Source: Planctomycetota bacterium (GTDB lineage: Bacteria; Planctomycetota; PUPC01; JABMSA01). From it: a DNA stretch of 12,346 bases. A program made the translations under genes and the position numbers. Positions 1 to 7,537 of the stretch are shown here, in pieces. The notes under the pieces are model-generated. The model searched no databases. It was given only the letters and a program-made list of their open reading frames with translations, and was not told the origin of the DNA. Every line of letters starts with the position of its first letter. Positions within the stretch are counted from its first letter, which is position 1. Location of the stretch: NCBI GenBank assembly GCA_013202185.1, contig JABMSA010000651.1, positions 1 through 12,346 of the forward strand. The letters are read 5' to 3'.

Positions 1-28
1 ACTTCATGTTGCGAAAAATCCCCATTTA

Positions 29-433
29 TCATTCACTTTCGGACCGTATTCGGGCGAGTTTCGCCCGTAATTCGGCGCTGGAAGCCTCCTCATCAGCGGG
101 CGGTTCAAAGTTGAATTTGACCGTCGTGCCATCTTTCAGAATGAAGCTAGAATCCTTCAATGAAGGACGGCCCCTGGCACCCAGAACTGCAAAAAGCATG
201 TCGGAAACATCTTTGATGTCGCGTTCCAGGTGCACAGAGGACTCTCCCACCGGCGGATGCTCCGGAGGGAGTGTAGAGACGCCCTGCTGGGGCGTCTCCC
301 GTCCGGCGTCCATGTGGACGGCGTCGACCAAGCCAGAGAACGGGCAATCGTCCGCGTCCAAGTTGCACAGTGTGCCTCCGAGTGTTCGTTCACCGGACTC
401 TCGTAGTCTCATTGCTCGTTTATGGTCCCGCAA
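29..433 (-). CDS. Hypothetical protein, 134 aa, unrecognised
   Basis: I do not recognise this protein. The frame is open from TTG at 433, with AGGAAC 11 bases upstream, to TGA at 29-31. An ATG at 412 is the alternative start but has only a weak ribosome site. The product is acidic and soluble, with no signal peptide or membrane segment. The second half reads as good coding sequence: an amphipathic stretch containing ERDIKDVSDMLFAVL, then SFILKDGTTVKFNF, which looks like two beta strands, and a charged helical tail ending RAKLARIRSESE. It follows the damaged VWA gene on the same strand, 30 bases after the stop at 464-466, so it may be the last gene of that operon or the first intact one beyond a deletion. 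The three frames differ in quality, and this one has the most natural composition. Confidence 0.6.
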   Translation of the reverse strand: MRDHKRAMRLRESGERTLGGTLCNLDADDCPFSGLVDAVHMDAGRETPQQGVSTLPPEHPPVGESSVHLERDIKDVSDMLFAVLGARGRPSLKDSSFILKDGTTVKFNFEPPADEEASSAELRAKLARIRSESE

Positions 434-463
434 AGATTGCCCGTTCCTGGGAAGGCGGACAGG

Positions 464-716
464 TCAGATGATGCCTTCGATTTTGCTGATGAACCATTCC
501 CAGATTTCAAAACTTGACTTCACCCGACGCGCCTCCTTCGTCGACGACCAATTTGTACGCGGCACCCGTGCGGGACGTGAACACGGCCACGTAGACCCTC
601 ACATCGAGCACGGCGCCGACTGCGACGTATTCCGTTGGTTCCCACCAGTCCACGGGGATCACCCGTTCTCCGACCAGAACCCGGTACGTTACCTTTTCTT
701 TCTTCTCGGCGCCGAT
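464..716 (-). pseudogene. Frame-shifted 3' extension of the VWA gene
   Basis: Downstream of the VWA domain the coding signal leaves the VWA frame, which turns arginine-rich and runs to 520, and moves to a second frame from about 716. That frame reads GAEKKEKVTYRVLVGE, then VIPVDWWEPTEYVAVGA, then VYVAVFTSRTGAAYKLVVDE, a hydrophobic alternating pattern typical of beta strands, and stops at 507-509. Removing one T from the TTTT (read on the minus strand) just before that stop would continue the reading as KFEIWEWFISKIEGII and end at TGA 464-466. So two one-base shifts in the same direction would give a continuous product of about 327 residues. I do not recognise the fold of this tail, and it does not resemble the amidotransferase-like tail expected in this family. 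It could be sequencing indels, or an unrelated gene end joined by deletion. Confidence 0.5.
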
Positions 717-1449
717 CGCGCGGCGGCGACGGATTGCCAACGCCCACGACATACACCGGTATGCCCTGCCCGCCCAGAACGCGCGCGACCTCCGACGGAT
801 CGGCACCGTCGTTCCACGCACCGTCGCTCAGCAGGATGAGCGCGCGGACGCGTCCCGCCCGAGCCGCTAGCTGCATCGCCTCGCCCAGTGCGGTCGAGTA
901 GCCTTCTTCCTTGTTGACCACAAAGGGTGCGGCGTCCGCATCGAGAGGCAGCCCCTCCAGCTCGGTCGAGAACCGCACGCCGGTTACCTCGAGGTCCTTC
1001 TCGAGTTTCACCAGCCAGCCGTCTTCGTCGCGAGCGAGCACCCGCCGAACTATCTTCTCGCGCGAATATTTCTGCTTGCTCCTTCCGGCGGCGGCAGGCT
1101 TGGGAGGTCCGGAAGGGTTCTCGTCGTCTCGTTCCGGAAGCACGTGGTCCTCGAGCCACTCTTCTTCGTCGCCGGCGTAGGTATCGGCGATGAGGATGCT
1201 GCGCGATCCGTCGGCCAGCACCGCGCAGCGCGGCTTCATCGGATCCAGCCACGTGCGAACGATCTTCGGGCCGAGCACCAGCCCAACCAACTGCAAGCCT
1301 GCGATGATCGCCAGCGACAACAGCAGAATCCGGAGCCCCCGGCCCAAGTGGGCCACATCGCGCCGGATGAGAACGATAGCTGCGATCAGGATGGCTCCCG
1401 CGAGCGGCCCGACGAGCCAGGGAATTGGACAATCAAGAAAGATATTCAC
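520..1449 (-). CDS. VWA domain membrane protein (BatB-like), damaged at its C-terminus
   Basis: Start is GTG at 1449, with AAGGTGG 10 bases upstream. Residues about 10-28 and 40-61 form two membrane helices, the usual anchor of the large planctomycete-type VWA proteins. A von Willebrand factor A domain follows. Its metal site DxSxS is DGSRS at 80-84, the central part ends in ALILLSDGAWNDG (about 203-215), and the last strand is PVYVVGVGNPSPPRD (231-245). This matches the family up to PPRD. From residue 246 on, the frame becomes an arginine-rich shadow and ends at 520, while a better frame starts at about 716. Relatives are usually 700 residues or more, with an amidotransferase-like second half that is absent here. 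VWA proteins of this type sit with MoxR ATPases and are thought to act as membrane-bound assembly factors. As written, the protein keeps its anchor and VWA domain but loses the rest. Confidence 0.75.
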   Translation of the reverse strand: MNIFLDCPIPWLVGPLAGAILIAAIVLIRRDVAHLGRGLRILLLSLAIIAGLQLVGLVLGPKIVRTWLDPMKPRCAVLADGSRSILIADTYAGDEEEWLEDHVLPERDDENPSGPPKPAAAGRSKQKYSREKIVRRVLARDEDGWLVKLEKDLEVTGVRFSTELEGLPLDADAAPFVVNKEEGYSTALGEAMQLAARAGRVRALILLSDGAWNDGADPSEVARVLGGQGIPVYVVGVGNPSPPRDRRREERKGNVPGSGRRTGDPRGLVGTNGIRRSRRRARCEGLRGRVHVPHGCRVQIGRRRRRRVG

Positions 1450-1528
1450 TGCCGAAATGCCACCTTTTCGTTATCCCGGCGTGGGCGGCGGCCGGCAAAA
1501 CGTATGCCGGGGCGCCCACGTTGCAGGG

Positions 1529-2314
1529 CTAACTGTTACGCAAGTTCTGCTTTTGCTGCTCCTCGGGTTTATCCTGGCTTGGGCGGCCGATTCGCCATCC
1601 CAGCAGAACCTCCCCGAGCAGGCAGAGAATCGCCAGCATAGCCAGCGGAAAACTCGATTTGGCGCTCTTTGCACCGGGGCTCCTGCCAAACTGTTGCTCC
1701 TCGCCGCTGCGAGGCCGCGTGAACTCCATCGAGTAACCGGGCAGCAGGCGCCGGATAGTGTGGCGGTCGATGCGCTCCAGCGACGACTCCTCGCGCGGCA
1801 CGTTGATAGCCGCCACCAGCGGGGCGCGTTTCATTTCTTCCATGGTCTGCTCGCCTTCGATCAGCCGATAAAAGCCGGTATGGGCCGTGCTGCCGAACAT
1901 GGAAGGGCCCGAGCCGTTTGCAGCGGGCACCGGCAATACTTTTCCGTTGGGCGTTAGTATCTGGTACCTCCCGGGCGACAGGAACAACTCAAGCTCGGAT
2001 CCGCCGTACTCCACGTACTTGTTGAGCTGCGCTATGCTGCGGGGGTCGAGGCGGGGGACGTCGGCCAGATAGATGGCCGCATAGTCGTCTATGCTGGCGG
2101 TGGTGAGTTGATTGGCGATGATTGTCTTGGCCTCGAACGGCGAGCGCGTGCTTGCCCGCGACGCAGGCGGCTCGACGGCCAGCTCGAGGAAATCGGACGC
2201 ACCCTCGGACGGCGCCGACGACGGGGCGCCGTCGACAAGGAGCAGCGGTATCCGGCCGGTGGCGCGCAAGACGAAGTTGTGGCGATCATCCGCCGGCATC
2301 GAGTCGGGGTACAC
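1529..2314 (-). CDS. BatA-like membrane protein, C-terminal fragment
   Basis: This frame overlaps the end of the N-terminal fragment by 29 bases, in another phase. The nominal GTG start at 2314 is probably not a real start: reading begins mid-protein with DSMPADDRHNFVLR, a segment that in BatA-like proteins follows the VWA and Ig-like parts. Next comes the start of an amidotransferase-like (GATase1) fold: IPLLLVDGAPS (22-32), DFLELAVEP (41-49), YAAIYLADVPRLDP (78-91) and YVEYGG (100-105). From residue 107 the text jumps to what is normally the far C-terminus: SPGRYQILTPNGK (113-125), HTGFYRL (145-151), AAINVPREESSL (168-179), and a final membrane helix at about 222-240. Roughly 200 residues seem to be missing between YGGS and ELELFLSPG, near base 1997. 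Stop is TAG at 1529-1531. With the N-terminal fragment this is one broken gene. Confidence 0.72.
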   Translation of the reverse strand: MYPDSMPADDRHNFVLRATGRIPLLLVDGAPSSAPSEGASDFLELAVEPPASRASTRSPFEAKTIIANQLTTASIDDYAAIYLADVPRLDPRSIAQLNKYVEYGGSELELFLSPGRYQILTPNGKVLPVPAANGSGPSMFGSTAHTGFYRLIEGEQTMEEMKRAPLVAAINVPREESSLERIDRHTIRRLLPGYSMEFTRPRSGEEQQFGRSPGAKSAKSSFPLAMLAILCLLGEVLLGWRIGRPSQDKPEEQQKQNLRNS

Positions 2315-2615
2315 TGGCCGATGCGTCGACCAGCACGGCGACCTGCGAGCTTCCGCCCAGCAGCGCCGCCGGCCCGCCGCCGAGGATCGGCTGCAGCAGA
2401 GAGCCCAGGGCGCCCACGAGCAGCAGCGTTCGCAGCGCCATGAGGATAAGCTGGCGCAGCCGCGCGCGTCTCACGGCGCGGCGCTCGCTCTTCAACAGGA
2501 ATTCGATGGCCGCCCATCGGACGCGCCGATACCGAATCCGGTTCAGGAGGTGAATCAGGATCGGAAGCGCCACAAGCGGCGCCAAATACAGAAATTCAGG
2601 ATGAACAAAGCTCAT
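2286..2615 (-). CDS. BatA-like membrane protein, N-terminal fragment
   Basis: This is the typical BatA N-terminus. It has MSFVHPEFLYLAPLVALPIL as first membrane helix (about 7-24), the signature IHLLNRIRYRRVRWAAIEFL (21-40) and a second helix at about 56-73. The VWA domain starts at VAVLVDASAS (92-101), with the DxSxS metal site at 97-101. The frame then runs into TGA at 2286 after seven unrelated residues, so nearly the whole VWA domain is gone. I chose ATG at 2615; a TTG at 2624 is also possible. It starts 13 bases after the DUF58 stop, so translation is probably coupled to that gene. In family members, about 200 or more residues separate DASAS from the PADDR segment that appears in the next frame. 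An internal deletion whose length is not a multiple of three explains both the loss and the frame change. Confidence 0.72.
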   Translation of the reverse strand: MSFVHPEFLYLAPLVALPILIHLLNRIRYRRVRWAAIEFLLKSERRAVRRARLRQLILMALRTLLLVGALGSLLQPILGGGPAALLGGSSQVAVLVDASASVPRLDAGG

Positions 2616-2627
2616 TGGCTGCAACCG

Positions 2628-3296
2628 TCAAGCGCGCTTTCCCAGGTACGAGCTGAGGGCGCGGTCGAAAGGCTCCGAAAGCATCATGCGTTGGTAGTCG
2701 ACGTTTTTTCCCGTGCATCCCCGGCGGGGGCCCTCCATGTGTGCGTGAAAGCTGCGTCGGTAGCTTTCTGCCATGATGCGGGGATCGATGACCACCTCCT
2801 CGCCTCGCTTCATTCCTTCAAACAGCGTTACGCGATCGAATGGGAAGGTAAGCTCGATTTCGTCGAGCAGGTGCAGCACGATCACCTCGTTGTGGCGATG
2901 GCGAAAATGTTGGAGGCTGTTGAGTATGGGCTCGACGTCGTCGAAGAAATCACTGATGATTATGACCATGCTCCGACGTCGGACGCGCTCGGCCATCTGG
3001 TGCAGCACGCCCGAGATGTTTGTGTCTTCGCCCGGCTGGATGTGCTCGAGGGCGTCGACAATTGCGCCGAAGTGCCGGGCGTTGCCTCGCGGCGGGATGA
3101 AGTTTCGCACTTCCTTGTCGAAAACGCCCAGCCCCACCTGGTCGCCCTGGCGCAGCATCAATAATGTAAGGGCGGCCGCCAGCGAGGCGCCGTAGGTCAT
3201 GCGGTTCTCGCCCTCGCTCGTGAAGTCCATCGAGCCCGAGGAATCCAGCAGAATGTAGCAGTTGAGGTTGGTTTCGGCCTCGAACAGAAGGAAAAG
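2628..3296 (-). pseudogene. DUF58 protein, 3' half only (5'-truncated)
   Basis: Going upstream from the stop at 2628-2630, the reading stays convincing through YILLDSSGSM and EAETNLN up to about 3288, then meets TAA at 3297-3299. What remains is the VWA-like half of DUF58: the metal site DSSGS, LMLRQGDQVGLGVFDKEV, EDTNISGVLHQMAERVRRRS, MVIIISDFFDD, and the C-terminal part with IMAESYRRSFHAH. DUF58 proteins are normally about 290-300 residues. The missing first half carries the EYxxGD motif region and the segment before the VWA domain. The only ATG (3228-3230) lies inside the metal-site motif, so a product started there would lack the aspartate and could not work. DUF58 proteins partner with MoxR AAA+ ATPases; no moxR is visible. 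I am confident of the family and of the truncation, but not of its cause. Confidence 0.8.
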
Positions 3297-3597
3297 TTAT
3301 TGCCATTCATTATCATATTGTATTCTGGAGGGAGATTGGAAGTAGAAGCTGGATATGGCGTGCAAAATGTTGTAACAGAATTCAGGGCCGCCTTACAGGC
3401 AAGATTCTCGAGATGACCCATCCGCGGCCCTGCCCGCCCGCCCGCCATCCTGCCTGCCATAGTTCTGCGGCGGATCTGATCCGAATCTTGCTACCAAGTC
3501 TGGGAAACCCGCGGAATCTGCGGATCATTCTGAAAAATATTGAAACCATGTCCACCCGAATGACGTCTAATTACATAGTCGGAGAGTCTTTTTGTGT
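3297..3597. other. Non-coding or scrambled junction region
   Basis: This stretch has no convincing gene. The first 120 bases are more AT-rich than the flanks and unlike DUF58 coding sequence. On the plus strand one frame from about 3295 is open to TGA at 3416-3418 and reads LLPFIIILYSGG, then GYGVQNVVTEFRAALQARFS. This could be the tail of a foreign gene joined here, but the frame also runs upstream as a shadow of DUF58, so it proves little. Further on there are C-rich short repeats (about 3428-3446), a small palindrome CGGATCTGATCCG at about 3471-3483, and then the promoter of the large plus-strand gene. Confidence 0.5.
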
Positions 3598-3626
3598 TTG
3601 CAATCGGAGCGCGGGTGTGGTACACT
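3598..3626 (+). promoter_or_regulatory. Putative sigma-70 promoter for the coiled-coil operon
   Basis: TTGCAA (3598-3603), a 17-base spacer, and TACACT (3621-3626) with an upstream TG one base before it (extended -10 type). Transcription would start near 3633, leaving a leader of about 35 bases before the ATG at 3668. Four of six consensus bases match in each box, so this is plausible but unproven. Confidence 0.45.
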
Positions 3627-3667
3627 TTTAGTGTAGGTTTTTGTTCTTGGCGCTTTCGAGACATCGC

Positions 3668-6600
3668 ATGGCTGCCAAACGCATCTCCAATAAGCTTGCT
3701 TCAGTGCGTCGGGGGCTGGTGCGCCTGATCCTGGCCATCGGCTTTCTCCGGGTGATATTGTTGGCGCTGGCGGTGTTTGCGGCGGCGTATGTTCTCGATT
3801 GGCACGCCCACTTGCCGTCCGTCACGCGGATATCGGTTATGATCGCGGCCGCGGGCGTTGTGGCCGTTGCCACCTACCAATACGTTCTCCGTCCGCTCGG
3901 GGCCGATCTTTCCGACGATTCGCTGGCGCTGCTCGTAGAAAAACACCACTCGCAATTCGAAGATCGGCTGATCAGCGCGGTGCAGCTTTCGCGCCTGAGG
4001 CAGGATGCGGCCACGGCGCGGTTCAACTCGCCGGGCCTGGTGAGGCGCATCGTCGAAGACGCCGAAAGGATCGCCGAGCCGGTGAATTTCGGAGGCGTTT
4101 TGCGCACGGGGCAGTTGCAGCGCCTGCTGGCCGCCGGGCTGATTTGCTTCGGGCTTGCGGGCACATATGCCGCTGTCAAGCCACACCTCGTCGGCGTGTT
4201 CCTGACTCGAATGTTGCATCCGTATTCGGACGTCGAGTGGCCCCGTAAGACTACGCTCACACTGCCCGGCCGCGAGCGGACCAGCCGCGTTGCCAAGGGC
4301 GATGACGTGGCCATAGATGTTGTGTGCAAGGGGCACGTGCCGTCGCGCGTGACCCTCCACTACCAATTTGCATCCGGCGCTCCAACCAGGCGGCGGATGA
4401 AGAAGATGGGCGATCGAACGTTTCGCGCGCACTTTGCGTCCGTCACCGAAGGCTTTTCGTTTGTCTTGGAGGGCGGCGACCATTCGACCGGGCGATACAC
4501 GGTGGAGGTCATCGACCGTCCGCAGGTGGAGACTATCGACGTTGCGTACGAATTCCCTAAGTACACCGACCTTGCCGCATACAAGCAGACTAGCGGGCAG
4601 GGGGCCGTTGCCGGTGTTACGGGCACGAAGGTAAGCCTCGCGGGGCGCACCAACAAGCCGATCAGACCCGGCGGGGCGAAGATCGTTTTGGACAACGGCA
4701 CCGAACATCCGCTGAAGGTTGCACCGTCCGAAGGAGCCGCGCCCGACGAAGCAGCAACGGCCGCCGGCAGCCTGCTAAGCGGCGGATTCGAGCTGAAGCC
4801 CGGCCCGACCACTTACAGGATCGAGGTGACGAGCGTCGATGGGCTCGAGGATTCAAACCCGGTGACGTACCGGCTTCGTGTTATTGTGGACCATCCGCCG
4901 GCGGTGCGCGTGATCGAGCCGAAGGGCAATCGCGAAGTAACGGCCAATGCCACGATCAGCATTGTTGCCGAGAGCACCGACGAGCGCGATTTCGGCGGCA
5001 TCCGCGAAACGCGATTCATAATGAAGAACGGCGACGATGGCCCGCAGCTCGTAGAGGTGTTCGCCGATACAACGCCAGGGGAGGCCCGAGTGCTCAATAG
5101 CGGATCATGGCAGCTCGGCCGGCTCTCGCCCAAGGAAGGCGACGTTATCACGTGCGTGGTGGAGGCGGAGGACTACAACGATGTGACGGGCCCCGGCATC
5201 GGCAGGTCCGACGCTTTTTACCTCAGCATAGTAAGCCCCGCACAGCTCGCGGCCAAGCTCGATAACCAACTCAAGGATGTGAAGAAGGACATCGAGGCGA
5301 TCCGAGGGATTCAGGATCGGTTGAAGGCCGCCAGCGATGCGCTGATCGATACGCTGCGGGCGCAGAAGAAGCTCACCGGCGACCAGGCGCAGCAACTCAA
5401 CAGCGCCACGCAGCAGCAGAGGGAACTCGCCAGAAGAGCCGCCCAGACGGCCGCGAGATTCGCCGACGTTGCAAGGGAGATGGCCGAGAACAAGGTCGGC
5501 GCTCCAGAGGACGTGGCGCGGCTGAAATCCTTCGAGGATGCGATGAAACGGATCGGCGACGAGCCGATGAAAGACGCCGCAAACAGCCTGGCCCAGGCAC
5601 AGACGAACAAGGACGAGCCGACCAGGAGCCTGCAGGACGCGTCGAGCGCGCAGGCCGACGCACTCGACGAACTGGGGGCGCTGCTGAAGCGGATGGGCAA
5701 GACGGAGGACCTCGACGAGCTGATCCGCCAGGCCGGGCGGCTCGTTCTCAAGCAGCAGGGCATAAACCAGCGAAGCAAGAGCATAAGCATTCGCACTCTC
5801 GGCCAGATGCCGGCCGAGATGGCCGACGAGGACAAGGCGATCCTCCGCACACTCGAGCGCGACCAGACGTCGGGCCACGAAGAGATGAAGAGCCTGGAAT
5901 CGGGAATGCGGCGTTTTGTGGACAACTCCCGCGAGAAGGATCCCACCGCGGCCGAAGCCGTGCAAGAGGCCGTTGAAGAGGCCGCCCGCGATCAGATACG
6001 CAAGAAAATGCAAGACGTCGCCGGCACACTCGGCAAGATGAGCCCCGCCGCGGCAGTGTCGGCGCAGGAAAAGATATACGCCGACCTTCAGAAGCTTGTC
6101 GAGAACCTCAACGCGGCCAAGCGCAAACAATACACCGACCTCGAACAACTCAAGCGCGAGATGGCGGCGGCCGCGCGCAAGATCGAGAAGCTGATCCGCG
6201 ACCAGGAGGCACAGAAAGCAGCCACCGACCCCGCCGGCGCCGAAGCAATAAAGAATGCACGGCAGCGCCTGGAGAAGATGATAAAGCAGCAGGACAAGCT
6301 CAACAAGGCAACCGACGGCCGCGCGAAGGAAGAAGAGGCGTCGGCGGATCTTGCCCCCGGGCAGCAGGCGCTCGCAAAGGAAGCGGAGGCGCTCGCAAAG
6401 CAGCTCGCCGAGCTGAGCGCCGATGCAGCAGATGAAGCCGCCAAGGCGTCTGAGGCGATGACCGAAGCGGAGGATATTCTAAACAACGACGAACCCGAGA
6501 AGGCCGGCGTTTCGCAGGCTGCGGCGATGGGCCGCCTCAAGAGGGCAAAGGAATTGCTCGACAAGGCCGCGGAGGCACGAGAGGCCGGCAAACTTGCCGC

Positions 6601-7537
6601 TGAGCAGGAGCGCATCCGGACTGATACGCAGCAGCTCACCCGCGACCTCGAGAATCTCTCCGAGCAGAGCAAGGCGCTCGACAAGGAGCTTTCGAAGCAG
6701 ACGGAGGGCGCGTCGTCGAGCACATCGCAGGCGCAGCAGAGCATGGGCCAGGCCCAGGAAAGCCTCCAACAGAACAACCGCCAGAGCGCCGGCCAAAAGC
6801 AGGAAGAGGCCGTGGAGCACTTGCAGGAAGCCAAGCGGAAACTCGATAAGGCGATGGAGGAGCTTGCCAGAAAGGAACGCGAGAAGAAGCTCTTTGAGAT
6901 AGGAAAAGCACTTGCAGAGATGCTCGGCAAACAGCGCCGGATAAATGTAGAGACGATCACGATAGACGGCGTGGCGAAGAAGGAAGGCAGGCTGCAGAGG
7001 GCGTGGCTGCTCAAGCTGCAGGGCGTTGCCGCGGGGCAGGCCCGGCTCGAGGACGGCGCCCGCAAGGTGCTCAAGAAGCTCGAGGAGGAAGACAGCGTTG
7101 TCTTCGCGTATGCAATCTCGGACGTTGTGAAGGACATGTCGGACGCGGCGAAGCGGCTCTCCGACGAAGACGTCGGGTGGTCGACACAGCAGGTTCAAAA
7201 GGATATCGAGCGGACGCTGGCCGAGCTGGTTGAGTCGCTCGAGCAGCAATACGACGAAGCAAAGAAGGGCGGGGGAGGCGGAGGCGCAGCAGGAGGCGCA
7301 GCAGGAGGCAAGCCCCCGCTGGTGCCGCCACTGCCGCAATTGAAGATGCTCAGAACGCTGGAAGAGGATATTCTCGACTCCACCAAACGCTACGAGGAGG
7401 AGAAGGCAATGGGCAGGATGAATCCTGTGTTGCTGAAGAAGTTCGTTGAGCGGCTGGGCGAGAAGCAAGAGAGCGTTTCGAGGACCGCGCGGAAGTTTGC
7501 GCACGAATTGGACAAGGCACAGAAGGAGGCAAAATGA
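3668..7537 (+). CDS. Giant membrane-anchored coiled-coil protein, DUF4175-like, 1289 aa
   Basis: I chose ATG at 3668; a TTG at 3641 would add nine residues and lies very close to the predicted transcription start. Two membrane helices at about 22-42 and 53-74, and a third at about 152-170, anchor it in the inner membrane. Between them lies LALLVEKHHSQFEDRLISAV (about 87-106), a hallmark of this family, and after the third comes MLHPYSDVEWPRKTTL. Residues about 200-515 look like several Ig-like beta domains outside the cytoplasm. From about 523 to 1195 it is a very long K/E/A/Q-rich coiled coil. A glycine/alanine linker (about 1201-1214) leads to PPLVPPLPQLKMLRTLEEDI and a helical C-terminus. 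In relatives it follows moxR, DUF58, BatA and VWA genes. Its role is not established; the architecture suggests an envelope scaffold. The coding frame is intact. The stop overlaps the next start, so the two are co-translated. Confidence 0.85.
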   Translation: MAAKRISNKLASVRRGLVRLILAIGFLRVILLALAVFAAAYVLDWHAHLPSVTRISVMIAAAGVVAVATYQYVLRPLGADLSDDSLALLVEKHHSQFEDRLISAVQLSRLRQDAATARFNSPGLVRRIVEDAERIAEPVNFGGVLRTGQLQRLLAAGLICFGLAGTYAAVKPHLVGVFLTRMLHPYSDVEWPRKTTLTLPGRERTSRVAKGDDVAIDVVCKGHVPSRVTLHYQFASGAPTRRRMKKMGDRTFRAHFASVTEGFSFVLEGGDHSTGRYTVEVIDRPQVETIDVAYEFPKYTDLAAYKQTSGQGAVAGVTGTKVSLAGRTNKPIRPGGAKIVLDNGTEHPLKVAPSEGAAPDEAATAAGSLLSGGFELKPGPTTYRIEVTSVDGLEDSNPVTYRLRVIVDHPPAVRVIEPKGNREVTANATISIVAESTDERDFGGIRETRFIMKNGDDGPQLVEVFADTTPGEARVLNSGSWQLGRLSPKEGDVITCVVEAEDYNDVTGPGIGRSDAFYLSIVSPAQLAAKLDNQLKDVKKDIEAIRGIQDRLKAASDALIDTLRAQKKLTGDQAQQLNSATQQQRELARRAAQTAARFADVAREMAENKVGAPEDVARLKSFEDAMKRIGDEPMKDAANSLAQAQTNKDEPTRSLQDASSAQADALDELGALLKRMGKTEDLDELIRQAGRLVLKQQGINQRSKSISIRTLGQMPAEMADEDKAILRTLERDQTSGHEEMKSLESGMRRFVDNSREKDPTAAEAVQEAVEEAARDQIRKKMQDVAGTLGKMSPAAAVSAQEKIYADLQKLVENLNAAKRKQYTDLEQLKREMAAAARKIEKLIRDQEAQKAATDPAGAEAIKNARQRLEKMIKQQDKLNKATDGRAKEEEASADLAPGQQALAKEAEALAKQLAELSADAADEAAKASEAMTEAEDILNNDEPEKAGVSQAAAMGRLKRAKELLDKAAEAREAGKLAAEQERIRTDTQQLTRDLENLSEQSKALDKELSKQTEGASSSTSQAQQSMGQAQESLQQNNRQSAGQKQEEAVEHLQEAKRKLDKAMEELARKEREKKLFEIGKALAEMLGKQRRINVETITIDGVAKKEGRLQRAWLLKLQGVAAGQARLEDGARKVLKKLEEEDSVVFAYAISDVVKDMSDAAKRLSDEDVGWSTQQVQKDIERTLAELVESLEQQYDEAKKGGGGGGAAGGAAGGKPPLVPPLPQLKMLRTLEEDILDSTKRYEEEKAMGRMNPVLLKKFVERLGEKQESVSRTARKFAHELDKAQKEAK
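7268..7309 (+). repeat. Gly/Ala linker from a 12-base tandem repeat
   Basis: Six glycine codons, then two copies of the unit GGCGCAGCAGGA, encode GGGGGGAAGGAAGG. It separates the coiled coil from the conserved C-terminal segment and is likely a flexible hinge prone to length change. Confidence 0.7.

Noticed and set aside
1..7. Possible start codon of a further minus-strand gene (ATG at 7-5)
   Set aside because: A GGGG lies about 11 bases upstream, but only two codons are visible, too little to support a gene.
6..839. Long plus-strand frame across the left end
   Set aside because: It is the complement of better minus-strand coding, with arginine/serine/proline-rich low-quality text, and no ribosome site or domain.
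2112..3164. 350-residue plus-strand frame opposite DUF58 and BatA
   Set aside because: It is the antisense shadow of recognisable DUF58 and BatA motifs and has no domain of its own.
3197..3460. Minus-strand frame across the DUF58 junction
   Set aside because: It reads DUF58 in the wrong frame on one side and unrelated sequence on the other.
5105..7504. Several long minus-strand frames under the coiled-coil gene
   Set aside because: They are serine/leucine/alanine-rich shadows produced by the K/E/Q-rich coding of the real gene.
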